A DNA stretch of 64,000 nt, taken from Saccharothrix deserti. GTDB lineage: Bacteria; Actinomycetota; Actinomycetes; Mycobacteriales; Pseudonocardiaceae. The notes under the pieces are model-generated. The model did not search any database and was not told the origin of the DNA. It was given only the letters and a program-made list of their open reading frames with translations. This document shows positions 1-8,645 of the stretch, piece by piece. How positions within the stretch are numbered: the stretch's first letter is position 1; each line of letters opens with the position of its first letter. The stretch is taken from NCBI RefSeq assembly GCF_009769385.1, contig NZ_VKAB01000011.1:1-64000 (forward strand), given 5' to 3'. Position numbers and translations under genes: made by a program.

Positions 1-832
1 TGTCCGACGTCGTCGAGTACGCCGCGTTGTCACCGGTCTGGAAGACCAGGTACCACAGGCGTTGCGGCGCGAAGTAGAACACGTGCGGCGCCGCCTTGTA
101 CCCGCCACCGATCGCCGTCTGGTCCAGGTAGTGGTGCTGCGCCGAGCCCGCCTGCGACCAGTCCGTGAAGTTCAGGTACACCATGCTGTAGGCGCCGTTG
201 TTGTTGGTGGTGCTGGCGAACACGTGGTAGCGGCCGTTGTGGTGGACGACCGACGGGTCCTTCACGGCGCGGATGCTGTGCGTGGCGTCCGATTTCGGGC
301 CGATGAGCACACCGCTGGACCGCCACTGGAAGCTGCTCGGCAGGCTCGCGCCCACCTCGACGTCGAGGTGGTCCACGTTGGGCAGACCGGCCGAGGTGGT
401 CGGATCCAGCCGGATGGTGTTGCCGCCCGATCTCAGGGTGACGGTCACCGTCTTGGTGAGCCAGGTGCTCCACGCGCCCGTGCTCTCGAACGACGGCGAC
501 CCGACCGTGGAGCCGTTGACGACCAGGTTCGCCGGCCGTGCGGTCGTGCCACCGTTGGCGAACCGGATGCCGACGGCCGCGGTGCCCGCGCTGGGGGCGT
601 TGACGGTGAACTGCGCGTACGCCCCGGCGGCGTTGTCGCCGTTGCAGAAGCCGGAACCGGTGTACCCGGACCAGTTGGCGTCGATGGTGCCGGTGCACGT
701 CGCCGGCGAGGCCTCGGCTTCGTACCGGGTGGGCGCCGCGTGCACCGGACTTGCCGACAAGGCGACGAGCACGGCCGCGACCAGCACGGCGAGGACGGAT
801 TTGGGTAAATGGCCGCCACTGCGCGAACCCAT
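1..832 (-). CDS. Secreted CBM35-GH62 alpha-L-arabinofuranosidase (partial)
   Basis: The 3' part of the gene is outside the window; 277 codons are visible. ATG at 832-830 gives an N-terminal signal peptide (about residues 1-32, ending SPVHA). A CBM35-like beta-sandwich follows (about 35-160, with ATCTGTIDANWSGYTGSGFC and GGNTIRLD). The beginning of a GH62 catalytic domain comes next, containing SGVLIGPKSDATHSI, KDPSVVHHNGRYHVFAS and LWYLVFQTGDNAAYSTTSD. GH62 enzymes release L-arabinose side chains from arabinoxylan outside the cell. The Asp in KDPS fits the conserved N-terminal catalytic Asp of GH62; the other catalytic residues are beyond the edge. An imperfect CebR-like box (914-927) and a GTTCA-N6-TGAAC dyad (883-898) lie upstream, suggesting sugar-responsive control. 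Confidence 0.88.
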   Translation of the reverse strand, partial: MGSRSGGHLPKSVLAVLVAAVLVALSASPVHAAPTRYEAEASPATCTGTIDANWSGYTGSGFCNGDNAAGAYAQFTVNAPSAGTAAVGIRFANGGTTARPANLVVNGSTVGSPSFESTGAWSTWLTKTVTVTLRSGGNTIRLDPTTSAGLPNVDHLDVEVGASLPSSFQWRSSGVLIGPKSDATHSIRAVKDPSVVHHNGRYHVFASTTNNNGAYSMVYLNFTDWSQAGSAQHHYLDQTAIGGGYKAAPHVFYFAPQRLWYLVFQTGDNAAYSTTSD

Positions 833-882
833 GCACGCCTCCTTGCGGGCAAATAGGTCACCGACGCAACCGGTCCGCCGCT

Positions 883-898
883 GTTCACGGCTCTGAAC
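883..898. promoter_or_regulatory. GTTCA-N6-TGAAC dyad, copy 1
   Basis: GTTCACGGCTCTGAAC has inverted 5-base arms with a 6-base spacer. It starts 51 bases upstream of the GH62 start codon. The same arm-spacer architecture recurs at 989 and 1021, so it is probably an operator. The cognate regulator is unknown. Confidence 0.5.
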
Positions 899-913
899 TG
901 CGGAAACCCTTGC

Positions 914-927
914 TGGGAACGCTCCCG
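914..927. promoter_or_regulatory. Imperfect CebR-like operator
   Basis: TGGGAACGCTCCCG matches 12 of 14 bases of the CebR consensus TGGGAGCGCTCCCA, the LacI-family cellobiose/cellulose-utilisation operator of actinobacteria. It lies 82 bases upstream of GH62, which fits control of a secreted hemicellulase. Confidence 0.55.
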
Positions 928-988
928 GAGGGTCGACGCTAACGCACCTCCCCGGAGCACGCAATATGCCGTCGCAAGATTGCTGCGA

Positions 989-1004
989 GTTCACCATGGT
1001 GAAC
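989..1004. promoter_or_regulatory. GTTCA-N6-TGAAC dyad, copy 2 (perfect palindrome)
   Basis: GTTCACCATGGTGAAC is a perfect 16-base palindrome. It begins 106 bases from copy 1 and 32 bases from copy 3, close to whole numbers of helical turns. Confidence 0.6.
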
Positions 1005-1020
1005 AAATGCGTTATCGAAT

Positions 1021-1036
1021 GTTCATGGTGATGAAC
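1021..1036. promoter_or_regulatory. GTTCA-N6-TGAAC dyad, copy 3
   Basis: GTTCATGGTGATGAAC has the same arms and spacing as the copies at 883 and 989. It lies about 120 bases upstream of the monooxygenase start. Confidence 0.55.
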
Positions 1037-1155
1037 GCGGAAATAATCGGCCTGGCCGCTGAAGTCCGCTTCGTGGCCGGTCGGGTCAGTGTCCGGTGAA
1101 CGCCGGGTGAATACCGTTCCCTCAACACCGCTGGACGGATGAGGAAGAAGGCGGG

Positions 1156-2504
1156 TTGGTGGACAAGACCCAGTACGACACGTGTGTGGTCGGCGCCGGA
1201 CCTGCCGGGCTGGCGGTCGCGAGGGCTCTGGCGGAACGGAATCTCCCGTACACGCACATCGAGCGGCACACGGCGGCCGGCGGTATCTGGGACATCGACA
1301 ACCCCGGCAGTCCGATGTACGAGTCCGCGCACTTCATCTCCAGCCGGACCCAGTCGGGTTTCGGCGGCTGGCCGATGCCCGACCACTTCCCGGACTACCC
1401 CTCGCGCCCGCAGGTCCTGTCCTACCTCAGGTCGTTCGCCGACGCCAACGGGCTGACCGACCGCATCGAGTTCGGTGTCGAGGTCCGCGACGTGAAGAAG
1501 AACGCCGACGGCTCGTGGACGGTCACCCGAGCCGACGGCCGGGAGAGCGTCCACGCGCAGGTGGTGGTGTGCACTGGTTCGCAGTGGCACCCGAACATTC
1601 CCGAACTGCCGGGGGACTTCACCGGGGAGGTCCGGCACACGGTCGACTACCGCGCCGGCGAGGAACTGCGCGGCAAGCGCGTGCTGGTCGTGGGGGCGGG
1701 CAACTCCGGTTGCGATATCGCGTGCGACGCCGCGCGCACGGCCGACCACGCGGTGATCAGCATGCGGCGCGGCTACTGGTTCGTGCCCAAGCACGTGTTC
1801 GGCCGGCCCGTGGACACGCTCTCCGGTGTCGGGCCGAAGATGCCCATGTGGCTGGAACAGAAGGTCTTCGGCACACTGCTGAAGATCCTCAGCGGCGATC
1901 CCACGCGCCTCGGTCTGCCGAAGCCCGACCACAAGCTGTTCGAGACGCACCCTCGATCAACTCGATGCTGATCCACCACTTGCAGCACGGCGACATCACG
2001 GCCAAGCCCGGCATCGCCCGCGCCGAGGGCACGACGGTGCACTTCACCGACGGTGCGAAGGACGATTTCGACCTGGTCCTGCTGGCCACCGGCTACCGGC
2101 ACAAGGTGCCGGTCGCGCAGGAGTACTTCGGCGACGAGCAGCACCCCGACCTGTACCTGTCGGTGTTCTCCCGCGAGCACGAGGGACTGTTCGGCGTCGG
2201 TTACGTGGAGACCAACGCCGGCGCCTACCGCCTCTTCGACACCCAGGCGCAGATGATCGCCGGGTTCATCCACGACACCCGGCGCGGGCTGCCCACCGCG
2301 GAGCGGTTCGCGCGCATGATCCGCGACGACCGCCCGGACCTCACCTCTGGCCTGAAATTCGTCGCTTCGCCCCGCCACACCGGTTACGTCGACAGCGGCG
2401 CATACCGGAAGTACGTCACGAAGGTCGCCAAGGCGATGAACTGGCCCACCGAGGGCAGACCGCCCTCGCGGACGCCCGAGTGGCGAAGCGAGGTGGTGTC
2501 GTGA
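1156..2504 (+). pseudogene. Class B flavin monooxygenase with one-base frameshift
   Basis: The gene would encode an FAD/NADPH-dependent monooxygenase (FMO/Baeyer-Villiger type). TTG at 1156 follows an AGGAAG-like ribosome site; GTG at 1159 is the alternative. The N-terminal half has the FAD motif GAGPAG (residues 13-18), the signature F-x-G-x3-H-x3-Y (FTGEVRHTVDY) and a second dinucleotide motif GAGNSG. At 1951-1952 the frame is lost: CAC-CC-TCG lacks one C, and the homologous sequence resumes as SINSMLIHHLQHGDI in another frame to the stop at 2504. The stop overlaps the next gene's start (GTGA). The two halves together have normal family length (about 449 aa), so this is either a recent mutation or a consensus error in a C run. 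It is first in an operon with an SDR and an ALDH. Confidence 0.82.
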
Positions 2505-3379
2505 GGGGTTTCGACTTCGACGCCAAGGTGATGCTCGTGACCGGCGGCGCCGGCGGGATCGGCAGCGCCCTGTGCCACCGCTTCGCTTCGCGCGGCGCGC
2601 GTTGCGTCGTCGTCGACATCGACGCCGGCCGCGCCGAGAAGGTGGCCGACGAACTCCCCGGCACCGGCCACGCCGGCATCGGATGCGACCTGCTGGACCG
2701 CGCCGAGGTGGAGCAGCTCTTCGCCCAAATCGCTGCCGACTACGGTCGCTTGGACGTCCTGGTCAACAACGTCGGCATGACCAGCGCCGAACGCTTCGAC
2801 GTGCGCAGCGTCGACAGCATCCGGCGGGAGCTCGACCTCAACCTGCTCTCCCCGTTGGTCACGACGCGTCTCGCGATACCGCTGCTGCTGGCATCCGGTG
2901 ACGCCCGGGTGATCACCACCGTGTCCCTCGGCGGGATCTTCCCGCTGGGGGAGACCCCGATCTACACGGCGTCGAAGTTCGGGCTGCGCGGTGCGATGCT
3001 CGCCATCGGGCTCGACCTCGAGGCCAAGGGCATCCTCGTCGGGTCCGTGCTGCCGTCGGCGACCGACACCCGGATGCTGCGCCAAGGGGCCGTGGACGGC
3101 GGGAACGCCATGCAGTTCCAGGACAAGCCGCAGCAACCCGCCCACGTCGTCGCGGCCGTGACGAGCCTGCTCGACCGACCACGCTTGGAGGCCTACCCCC
3201 GCCCGGCGGAGTCGCGCCTGGTCCGCTTCGCGATGCTGGCGCCGAACCTGCTGCCCAAGCTCCTGCCCCTGTTCCGCAAGCGCGGTGAGCGCGGCATGGC
3301 CCGCTACCCGGAGGACCTGCGCCGCCGGAGGTTGGCCCGCCAGGTCGGCGGTCGCTGGGAGTTGGTGGAGGAGTCATGA
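2501..3379 (+). CDS. SDR family oxidoreductase
   Basis: This is a 292-aa classical short-chain dehydrogenase. The start chosen is GTG at 2501, overlapping the monooxygenase stop as GTGA, with GAGGTGG upstream; an in-frame upstream start at 2480 would lie inside the preceding gene. The Rossmann motif TGGAGGIG spans residues 14-21, the NNVG motif is present, and the catalytic pair is Y155-x3-K159 (YTASK). The C-terminal extension after about residue 230 is basic and ends in RRRRLARQVGGRWELVEES. It probably interconverts an alcohol and a ketone or aldehyde between the monooxygenase and aldehyde dehydrogenase steps, but the substrate is unknown. Its stop overlaps the ALDH start (ATGA). Confidence 0.88.
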   Translation: MRGFDFDAKVMLVTGGAGGIGSALCHRFASRGARCVVVDIDAGRAEKVADELPGTGHAGIGCDLLDRAEVEQLFAQIAADYGRLDVLVNNVGMTSAERFDVRSVDSIRRELDLNLLSPLVTTRLAIPLLLASGDARVITTVSLGGIFPLGETPIYTASKFGLRGAMLAIGLDLEAKGILVGSVLPSATDTRMLRQGAVDGGNAMQFQDKPQQPAHVVAAVTSLLDRPRLEAYPRPAESRLVRFAMLAPNLLPKLLPLFRKRGERGMARYPEDLRRRRLARQVGGRWELVEES

Positions 3380-4803
3380 GTCGAGCCGATGCGCCGGACG
3401 AGTCGACGTTGCGGGTGCGCAACCCCGCGACCGGCGAGCTGATCACCACCCTGTCCGCCACTACCGGACGTGAAGTCGCCGAGGCGGCCGAGCGGGCACG
3501 GCGGGTGTTCGAGCGTGGGACGTGGTCGGGGCTTCCGCCACGCGAGCGGGCCTCGGTGCTGCTGCGGCTCGCCGATCTGATGGAACGCGATGCCGAGACA
3601 CTGGCCCGCCTGGACAGCGAGGACGCTGGCAAACCCATCTCGGAGTGCCGCACGGGTGACGTGCCCGGCGCGATCGAGTGCATCCGCTGGTTCGCCGAGG
3701 CCGCCGACAAGGTCTTCGGCCGCGTCGCACCGACCGGCCCGGACCACCTGGGGCTGATCAGCCGCGAGCCGGTCGGCGTGGTCGCGGCGATCCTGCCGTG
3801 GAACTACCCGCTGGCCATGACCGCGTGGAAGGTCGGACCCGCCCTCGCCGCTGGGAACTGCCTGCTGCTCAAGCCCGCGGAGGCGACACCGCGCTCGGCG
3901 CTGCACCTCGCCGGCCTCGCCGCCGAAGCGGGTCTGCCGGCCGGTGTGCTCGCCGTGCTGCCCGGTTACGGCGCCGTCGCGGGCACCGCCCTCGCCCGCG
4001 ACCCCGTCGTCGGCGCGCTGTCGTTCACCGGCTCGACCGCCGTAGGACGCAGTGTCCTGACCGACGCGGCGCAGACCAACTTCAAGCGCGTCTCACTCGA
4101 AATGGGCGGCAAGAGCCCACAGGTCCTGATGGCCGACGCGCTCCGATTCGGTGCGGAGCTCATCGACAACATGATCGAGGCCGCGTTCCTCACGACCGGG
4201 CAGAACTGCACGGCAGGCTCCCGTGTACTGGTCCACCGGGACATCGCGGACGGGGTCGTCGCCCGGTTCGTCGCCGCCGCCAAGTCCCTGGTCATCGGTG
4301 ACCCTGCTGACCCGGAGACCCGGATCGGGCCGTTGATCAGCCACGCGGCCAGGGACCGAGTCGCGGCGGCGGTCGACGAGGCCCGTGCGGCCGGCGCGCA
4401 CGTCCACACCGCGGGCCTGCCCGACAGCCTGCACCCCGCCGGCGCCTACTACCCACCCACCGTCGTCACCGACGCACCCGACGGCAGCACGGTCCTGACC
4501 CGGGAGCTGTTCGGACCGGTCGTCACCTTCCAGACCTTCGCCACGGAGGCCGAAGCGATCAGCCTGGCCAACGCCACCGAGTACGGGCTCGCCGCCTCGG
4601 TGTGGACCAGGGACCTCGACACCGCTTGGCGCCTGGCGCGGGGCATCCAGGCCGGCGTGGTCTCCGTCAACTCCTACAGCGAAGGCGACATCACCACCCC
4701 CTTCGGCGGCTGGAAGCAGTCCGGGTTCGGCGGCGCGGAGAAGTCCACGACCGCCTTCGACCAGTGGACCAGGGAGAAAACGGTCTGGATCCGCACCCGT
4801 TGA
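3376..4803 (+). CDS. NAD(P)-dependent aldehyde dehydrogenase
   Basis: This is a 475-aa ALDH-superfamily enzyme that oxidises an aldehyde to a carboxylate. The catalytic Cys278 lies in TTGQNCTAG, the general base Glu242 in LEMGGKSPQ, and the cofactor signature in PWNYPLAMTAWK. Full length and motifs are intact. The overall pattern resembles gamma-aminobutyraldehyde/betaine aldehyde dehydrogenases, but the substrate cannot be fixed from sequence. ATG overlaps the SDR stop by ATGA, so the three genes 1156-4803 are translationally coupled. A route of oxygenation, alcohol or ketone processing and acid formation on a small substrate is inference. The gene is convergent with an AraC regulator ending 9 bases downstream. 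Confidence 0.92.
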   Translation: MSRADAPDESTLRVRNPATGELITTLSATTGREVAEAAERARRVFERGTWSGLPPRERASVLLRLADLMERDAETLARLDSEDAGKPISECRTGDVPGAIECIRWFAEAADKVFGRVAPTGPDHLGLISREPVGVVAAILPWNYPLAMTAWKVGPALAAGNCLLLKPAEATPRSALHLAGLAAEAGLPAGVLAVLPGYGAVAGTALARDPVVGALSFTGSTAVGRSVLTDAAQTNFKRVSLEMGGKSPQVLMADALRFGAELIDNMIEAAFLTTGQNCTAGSRVLVHRDIADGVVARFVAAAKSLVIGDPADPETRIGPLISHAARDRVAAAVDEARAAGAHVHTAGLPDSLHPAGAYYPPTVVTDAPDGSTVLTRELFGPVVTFQTFATEAEAISLANATEYGLAASVWTRDLDTAWRLARGIQAGVVSVNSYSEGDITTPFGGWKQSGFGGAEKSTTAFDQWTREKTVWIRTR

Positions 4804-4811
4804 GCCGGCAC

Positions 4812-5888
4812 TCAGCCGACCGGCCCCTCCCGATCAAGGATGTCCCCACGCAGCTGCAAAGGCGCGACACCGTGCCACCGGCGCACGGCCCGCCGAAGGG
4901 CGCGTACGTCGGAGAAACCCACCCGGCGCGCGATGTCGCTCAGCGTCAGCTCGGGCCGGCGCAGCAACTGCTCGACCCGTTCACGCCGGACGCCGTCCAC
5001 GATCGCCTCGTAGGTGGTGCCGCACTCGGCCGGCCGACGCCGCAGGGTGCGCTCGCCGGCCGCATGCCGGTGAGCCTGCTGCGCGAACGAGGGCACGGTC
5101 GGAAGGCTCTGCGCGATCGAGACCTCCACCACCTCCAGCAGGTCCTGCCGGCTGCGGCGGGACACCACTTGCGCGTCCAGCAGTTCCAGCACGGAGGCGA
5201 AGGTCACGGGGTCGCGGCCCGGCATCGCGGTGCCCGCCCACGAGTCGGGGAACACAAGGCGGTTGCCGGCGGCCCCGAACCGCACCGGACACCGGAACAG
5301 GTCGTCGAACAGGCCGGTGTCACGCGGGGTGGGAAAGGCGAATTCGACGACCTGCGGGGCGAAGGCAGGGCCCATGGTCAGGCGGGTGAGCGTGGTGACG
5401 CTGGAGAACGCCTCCTCGACCAGGAAGACCGCGACGGCGGGGTCCAGGGCGGGATCGGGCAGGTCGACCCGCAGCACGAAGCCGAGGTCCTCCTGCCGGG
5501 CCGACCACACCACCATCGCCCCCGACAGGTTCTGGAACCGCATCCCCGTCTCGACGGCGTCCCGGAGGGTGTCGGCGGCCATCAGGGCGAACCCGAGCAG
5601 TCCCCACGAGGTCAGGTGCTGCGCGGCGCCCACGCGCAGACCCAGGTGCGCGTCCGCGGTCAGTTCGATGGCGCGGCGGATGACGGCACTGCCCTGGCGG
5701 TAGGAGACGCGCAGCGCGGCGGACCGCATCACCGCCTCGTCCAGGCCGACGCGCGTCAGCGCGGGCCGGAGGTCGACACCGTCCTCGGCGGCGATCGGAG
5801 CGAGGTAGCGCAGGATGTTCGGCGGGATGGTCGCGGACGTGCTGCGGCTCGTTCCCTGCGAGGGCACCTGACCGGAGGCAGCGGGCAT
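4812..5888 (-). CDS. AraC family transcriptional regulator
   Basis: This is a 358-aa regulator. ATG at 5888-5886 is preceded by AAAGGGG. The N-terminal 200 residues fit the Arabinose_bd-type effector domain of the OruR/ArgR-like AraC subfamily (ILRYLAPIAAEDGVDLRPAL). The last about 100 residues form the double HTH (LTLSDIARRVGFSDVRALRR). It is convergent with the monooxygenase-SDR-ALDH operon and is a reasonable candidate to control it. The neighbouring SDR at 6043 is divergent from it. Confidence 0.87.
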   Translation of the reverse strand: MPAASGQVPSQGTSRSTSATIPPNILRYLAPIAAEDGVDLRPALTRVGLDEAVMRSAALRVSYRQGSAVIRRAIELTADAHLGLRVGAAQHLTSWGLLGFALMAADTLRDAVETGMRFQNLSGAMVVWSARQEDLGFVLRVDLPDPALDPAVAVFLVEEAFSSVTTLTRLTMGPAFAPQVVEFAFPTPRDTGLFDDLFRCPVRFGAAGNRLVFPDSWAGTAMPGRDPVTFASVLELLDAQVVSRRSRQDLLEVVEVSIAQSLPTVPSFAQQAHRHAAGERTLRRRPAECGTTYEAIVDGVRRERVEQLLRRPELTLSDIARRVGFSDVRALRRAVRRWHGVAPLQLRGDILDREGPVG

Positions 5889-6042
5889 CGCACACCCCTT
5901 TCCTGACCGCTCCACTGTAGACAGCTTCGGCGTTCCGCCGGTTCGGCTTGACCGGGTTTGCGCGGCCATACAGGGGACGGCAGCGGCCGGCGACCGCGTC
6001 TGCCGGGGACAGGACGGGTAGCTCGGAGCTACTCTCCCACCC

Positions 6043-6804
6043 ATGCCCACGGCCCTCGTCACCGGAGCCACCGCCGGAATCGGCGCGCGGTTCGCCCACC
6101 ACCTCGCCGGCCGGGGCTACGACCTGGTCCTGGTCGCCCGTGACGAGGAACGACTCGGTCGGTCGGCCGCGATCCACCGCGCCGGGACCGGGGTGGCGGT
6201 CGAAGTGCTCCCGGCCGATCTCGCGACCGAGGACGGGATCGCCGCGGTCGAGCGGCGGGTGGCCCGGGGTGTGGACCTGGTCGTGAACAACGCCGGCTTC
6301 GGGCAACAGGGCGACTTCCTCGGTTCGGAGATCGACGAGGAGGTGGCCATGCTGAAGGTGCATTGCGAGGCGGTGCTGCGCATCACCCGCGCCGCGCTCC
6401 CTCCTATGCTCGAACGCCGCGCCGGCGGCGTCGTCAACGTCGCCTCGGTGGCCGCGTTCTTCTCCCGCGGCACCTACAGCGCGTCCAAAGCATGGGTCGT
6501 CACCTTCAGCGACAGCGTCCGGCAGCAGATCAGTGGCGGCGGAGTGCACGTGATGGCGCTGTGCCCCGGCTGGGTCCGCACCGAGTTCCACGAACGCTCG
6601 GGCATGGACACCTCGGGGATCCCCGCCTTCCTGTGGCTCGACCCGGACCGACTCGTGACGGCGGCACTGCGTGATCTCCGGCGGGGCGTCGCGGTCAGCG
6701 TGCCCGGCCTCCCGTACAAAGTCGTCATCGGACTCGCCAAGATCCTGCCCCGACGCCTCACCACCAGGCTGTCCGCCCGCACGGGCAGCCGGCACGACCA
6801 CTGA
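6043..6804 (+). CDS. SDR family oxidoreductase
   Basis: This is a 253-aa SDR. The nucleotide-binding motif TGATAGIG starts at residue 7, NNAG is near residue 84, and the active site is Y145-x3-K149 (YSASK). It resembles the DltE/YqjQ-type SDRs that carry a hydrophobic C-terminal tail (PYKVVIGLAKILPRRLTTRL), consistent with a membrane-proximal enzyme acting on a lipid or other hydrophobic substrate. The substrate is unknown. It is divergent from the AraC regulator, with 154 bases between starts, and could share regulation with it. Confidence 0.85.
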   Translation: MPTALVTGATAGIGARFAHHLAGRGYDLVLVARDEERLGRSAAIHRAGTGVAVEVLPADLATEDGIAAVERRVARGVDLVVNNAGFGQQGDFLGSEIDEEVAMLKVHCEAVLRITRAALPPMLERRAGGVVNVASVAAFFSRGTYSASKAWVVTFSDSVRQQISGGGVHVMALCPGWVRTEFHERSGMDTSGIPAFLWLDPDRLVTAALRDLRRGVAVSVPGLPYKVVIGLAKILPRRLTTRLSARTGSRHDH

Positions 6805-6909
6805 ACGGCACGACGACGTAACACTGCTCGGACCCAGCGGCGTCGGGCGCTGCGGCACACGGTCTACGACCTGCGCAACAGCGTGCACCTGCAGGTTGCC
6901 GATCCGGTG

Positions 6910-7785
6910 TCATCCCTTGATCGCTCCGGTGGTGATCCCGCGAAGGAAGGACTTCTGCAACCCCAGGTACACGAGCAGGCTCGGTACCAGCGCCAGCAGC
7001 GCTCCGGCCAGCACGATCCCCGGCCCGACCTGGTCGTCGGAACGCAACGACAGCAGGGCGACCGTCAACGTGTAGTCGGACGGGTCGTCGGCCACGATCA
7101 GCGGGAGCAGGTACTGCTCCCAGATCATGGTGAAACCGAACACGGCGACCACGCCGAGCGCGGGCTTGCACAGCGGGAGGATGATCCGGGCGAAGATCCG
7201 CAGCTCTCCCGCACCGTCAACAGTGGCCGCTTCCTCGATCTCCACCGGGATGTCCTTCATGAACTCGGTCATGACGAAGATGGAGAACCCCCAGGCACCC
7301 AGCGGGAGGATGACCCCCAGCAGCGTGCCCCTCAGGCTGACGTGCAGGACGGGAAGGTCGCCGATCACCAGTGACAGCGGGATGGCGATCACCTCCTCCG
7401 GCAGCATCATGGTGGTGAGGACGGCCAGCAGGACGACAGCCTGACCGCGGAATTTCTTGCGCGCCAACGCATAGGCGGCGAACACGCTGACGGCGAGTTG
7501 GAGCAACAAAGCGCCCCCGGCGATGACCAGGGAGTTGAGCAGGTAGTCCCAGATGTGGTTCCGGCCCGCCGCCGCGAAGTTCGCCAGCGACGGGTTGTCC
7601 GGCACGACGGACAACTTGGTGGGGTCGGGATTGTCGTCGAACGCCCCGGAGAAGATCGTCAGCAGCGGGCCGCAGAACACGAGCACGGCGCTCACGCACA
7701 ACAGCACCCGCACAGCCTTCGAGAACCAGGCGGAGCGGTCGTTGGACCACCCGAGCGCGGTGTCGGACCTGCCGGAGACGCTCAT
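6910..7785 (-). CDS. Carbohydrate ABC transporter permease (MalG type)
   Basis: This is a 291-aa inner-membrane permease of the CUT1 family with about six membrane segments (for example LLCVSAVLVFCGPLLTIF at about 28-45). The EAA loop reads EEAATVDGAGELRIFARIILP. It ends in the family-typical FLRGITTGAIKG. ATG at 7785-7783 overlaps the upstream permease stop (ATGA). It is the last gene of the PL6-SBP-permease-permease operon. No ATPase is encoded nearby; actinobacterial CUT1 systems commonly share an MsiK-type ATPase, so one elsewhere is presumed. Confidence 0.94.
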   Translation of the reverse strand: MSVSGRSDTALGWSNDRSAWFSKAVRVLLCVSAVLVFCGPLLTIFSGAFDDNPDPTKLSVVPDNPSLANFAAAGRNHIWDYLLNSLVIAGGALLLQLAVSVFAAYALARKKFRGQAVVLLAVLTTMMLPEEVIAIPLSLVIGDLPVLHVSLRGTLLGVILPLGAWGFSIFVMTEFMKDIPVEIEEAATVDGAGELRIFARIILPLCKPALGVVAVFGFTMIWEQYLLPLIVADDPSDYTLTVALLSLRSDDQVGPGIVLAGALLALVPSLLVYLGLQKSFLRGITTGAIKG

Positions 7786-8645
7786 ACCTTCTCCTTGGCG
7801 CGCCGGTAGACCTGCACGATCACGGTCATCACAAAGGTGAGCAGGAACAGCAGCACGGAGCCCGCGGACGCGATCCCGATCTCGTTGCGCTCGAACGCCG
7901 TGGTGAACACGCGGGTCATCCACACGTCGGTCGATCCGGCGGGACCGCCGCCGGTGAGCACGTAGACCTCGGTGAACACCCGCATCCCGCGGATCGCGGC
8001 CAGCGTCAGCAGGATCGTGACCACGGGCCGCAGCGCGGGCAGCGTCACGTAGCGGACGCGTTGCCACGTCGAGGTCCCGTCGATGGCGGCGGCCTCGTAC
8101 TGCTGCCGGTCGATGCCCGCGAGCCCCGCCAGGATCAGCACCATGTCGTACGGCGCGCCCTTCCACACGCCGACGGCCATCACCGACCACAGCGCGGTGT
8201 CCGGGTGGTCGAGGAAGGTCCAGGGGCCGAGGCCGAAGAAGTCCAGGGCGGTGTTGAGGAACCCCTCGGGCGCCGGGTAGTACAGCAGCCGCCAGATCTC
8301 GCCGATGACCGCCGTGGCCGCGACGACCGGCAGGAACACCGCCGACCGCACGAACCACAGCGAGCGGGCGTGGCCCTCCAGCAGCAGGGCGAGCCCGAAC
8401 CCGATGATCATCGACCCGAACGTCTGCCCGGCCGCCAGCAGGACCGTGCGACCGATGGCGTCCTGGAAGCGCTCGTCGGTGACCAGGCGCGTGTAGTTGT
8501 CCAGGCCGACGAAGATGTCGCCGAGGAACGGCCGGACCTGGAACAGGCTCAGCCGGATCCCCTCGGCCATCGGCAGGTACTTGAAGACCGCGAACAACAG
8601 CAGCGCGGGGAGCAGGAACAGCCACGGGACGGCTCTCGCCCTCAC
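7782..8645 (-). CDS. Carbohydrate ABC transporter permease (MalF type)
   Basis: This is a 287-aa permease partner to the MalG-type gene. GTG at 8645-8643 overlaps the binding-protein stop (GTGA), which decides the start; longer upstream reading would run into the binding-protein gene. The protein begins with a membrane segment (PWLFLLPALLLFAVF) and carries the EAA loop YEAAAIDGTSTWQRVRYVTL. It forms the heterodimeric channel for sugar import and is coupled to both neighbours by overlapping start/stop codons. Confidence 0.94.
   Translation of the reverse strand: MRARAVPWLFLLPALLLFAVFKYLPMAEGIRLSLFQVRPFLGDIFVGLDNYTRLVTDERFQDAIGRTVLLAAGQTFGSMIIGFGLALLLEGHARSLWFVRSAVFLPVVAATAVIGEIWRLLYYPAPEGFLNTALDFFGLGPWTFLDHPDTALWSVMAVGVWKGAPYDMVLILAGLAGIDRQQYEAAAIDGTSTWQRVRYVTLPALRPVVTILLTLAAIRGMRVFTEVYVLTGGGPAGSTDVWMTRVFTTAFERNEIGIASAGSVLLFLLTFVMTVIVQVYRRAKEKV

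Larger units (their letters stand above)
833..1155. other. Divergent intergenic region with operator cluster
   Basis: This 323-base gap separates the divergent GH62 and monooxygenase genes. It holds three GTTCA-N6-TGAAC dyads and one CebR-like palindrome, annotated separately. I see no credible coding frame in it. Confidence 0.7.
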
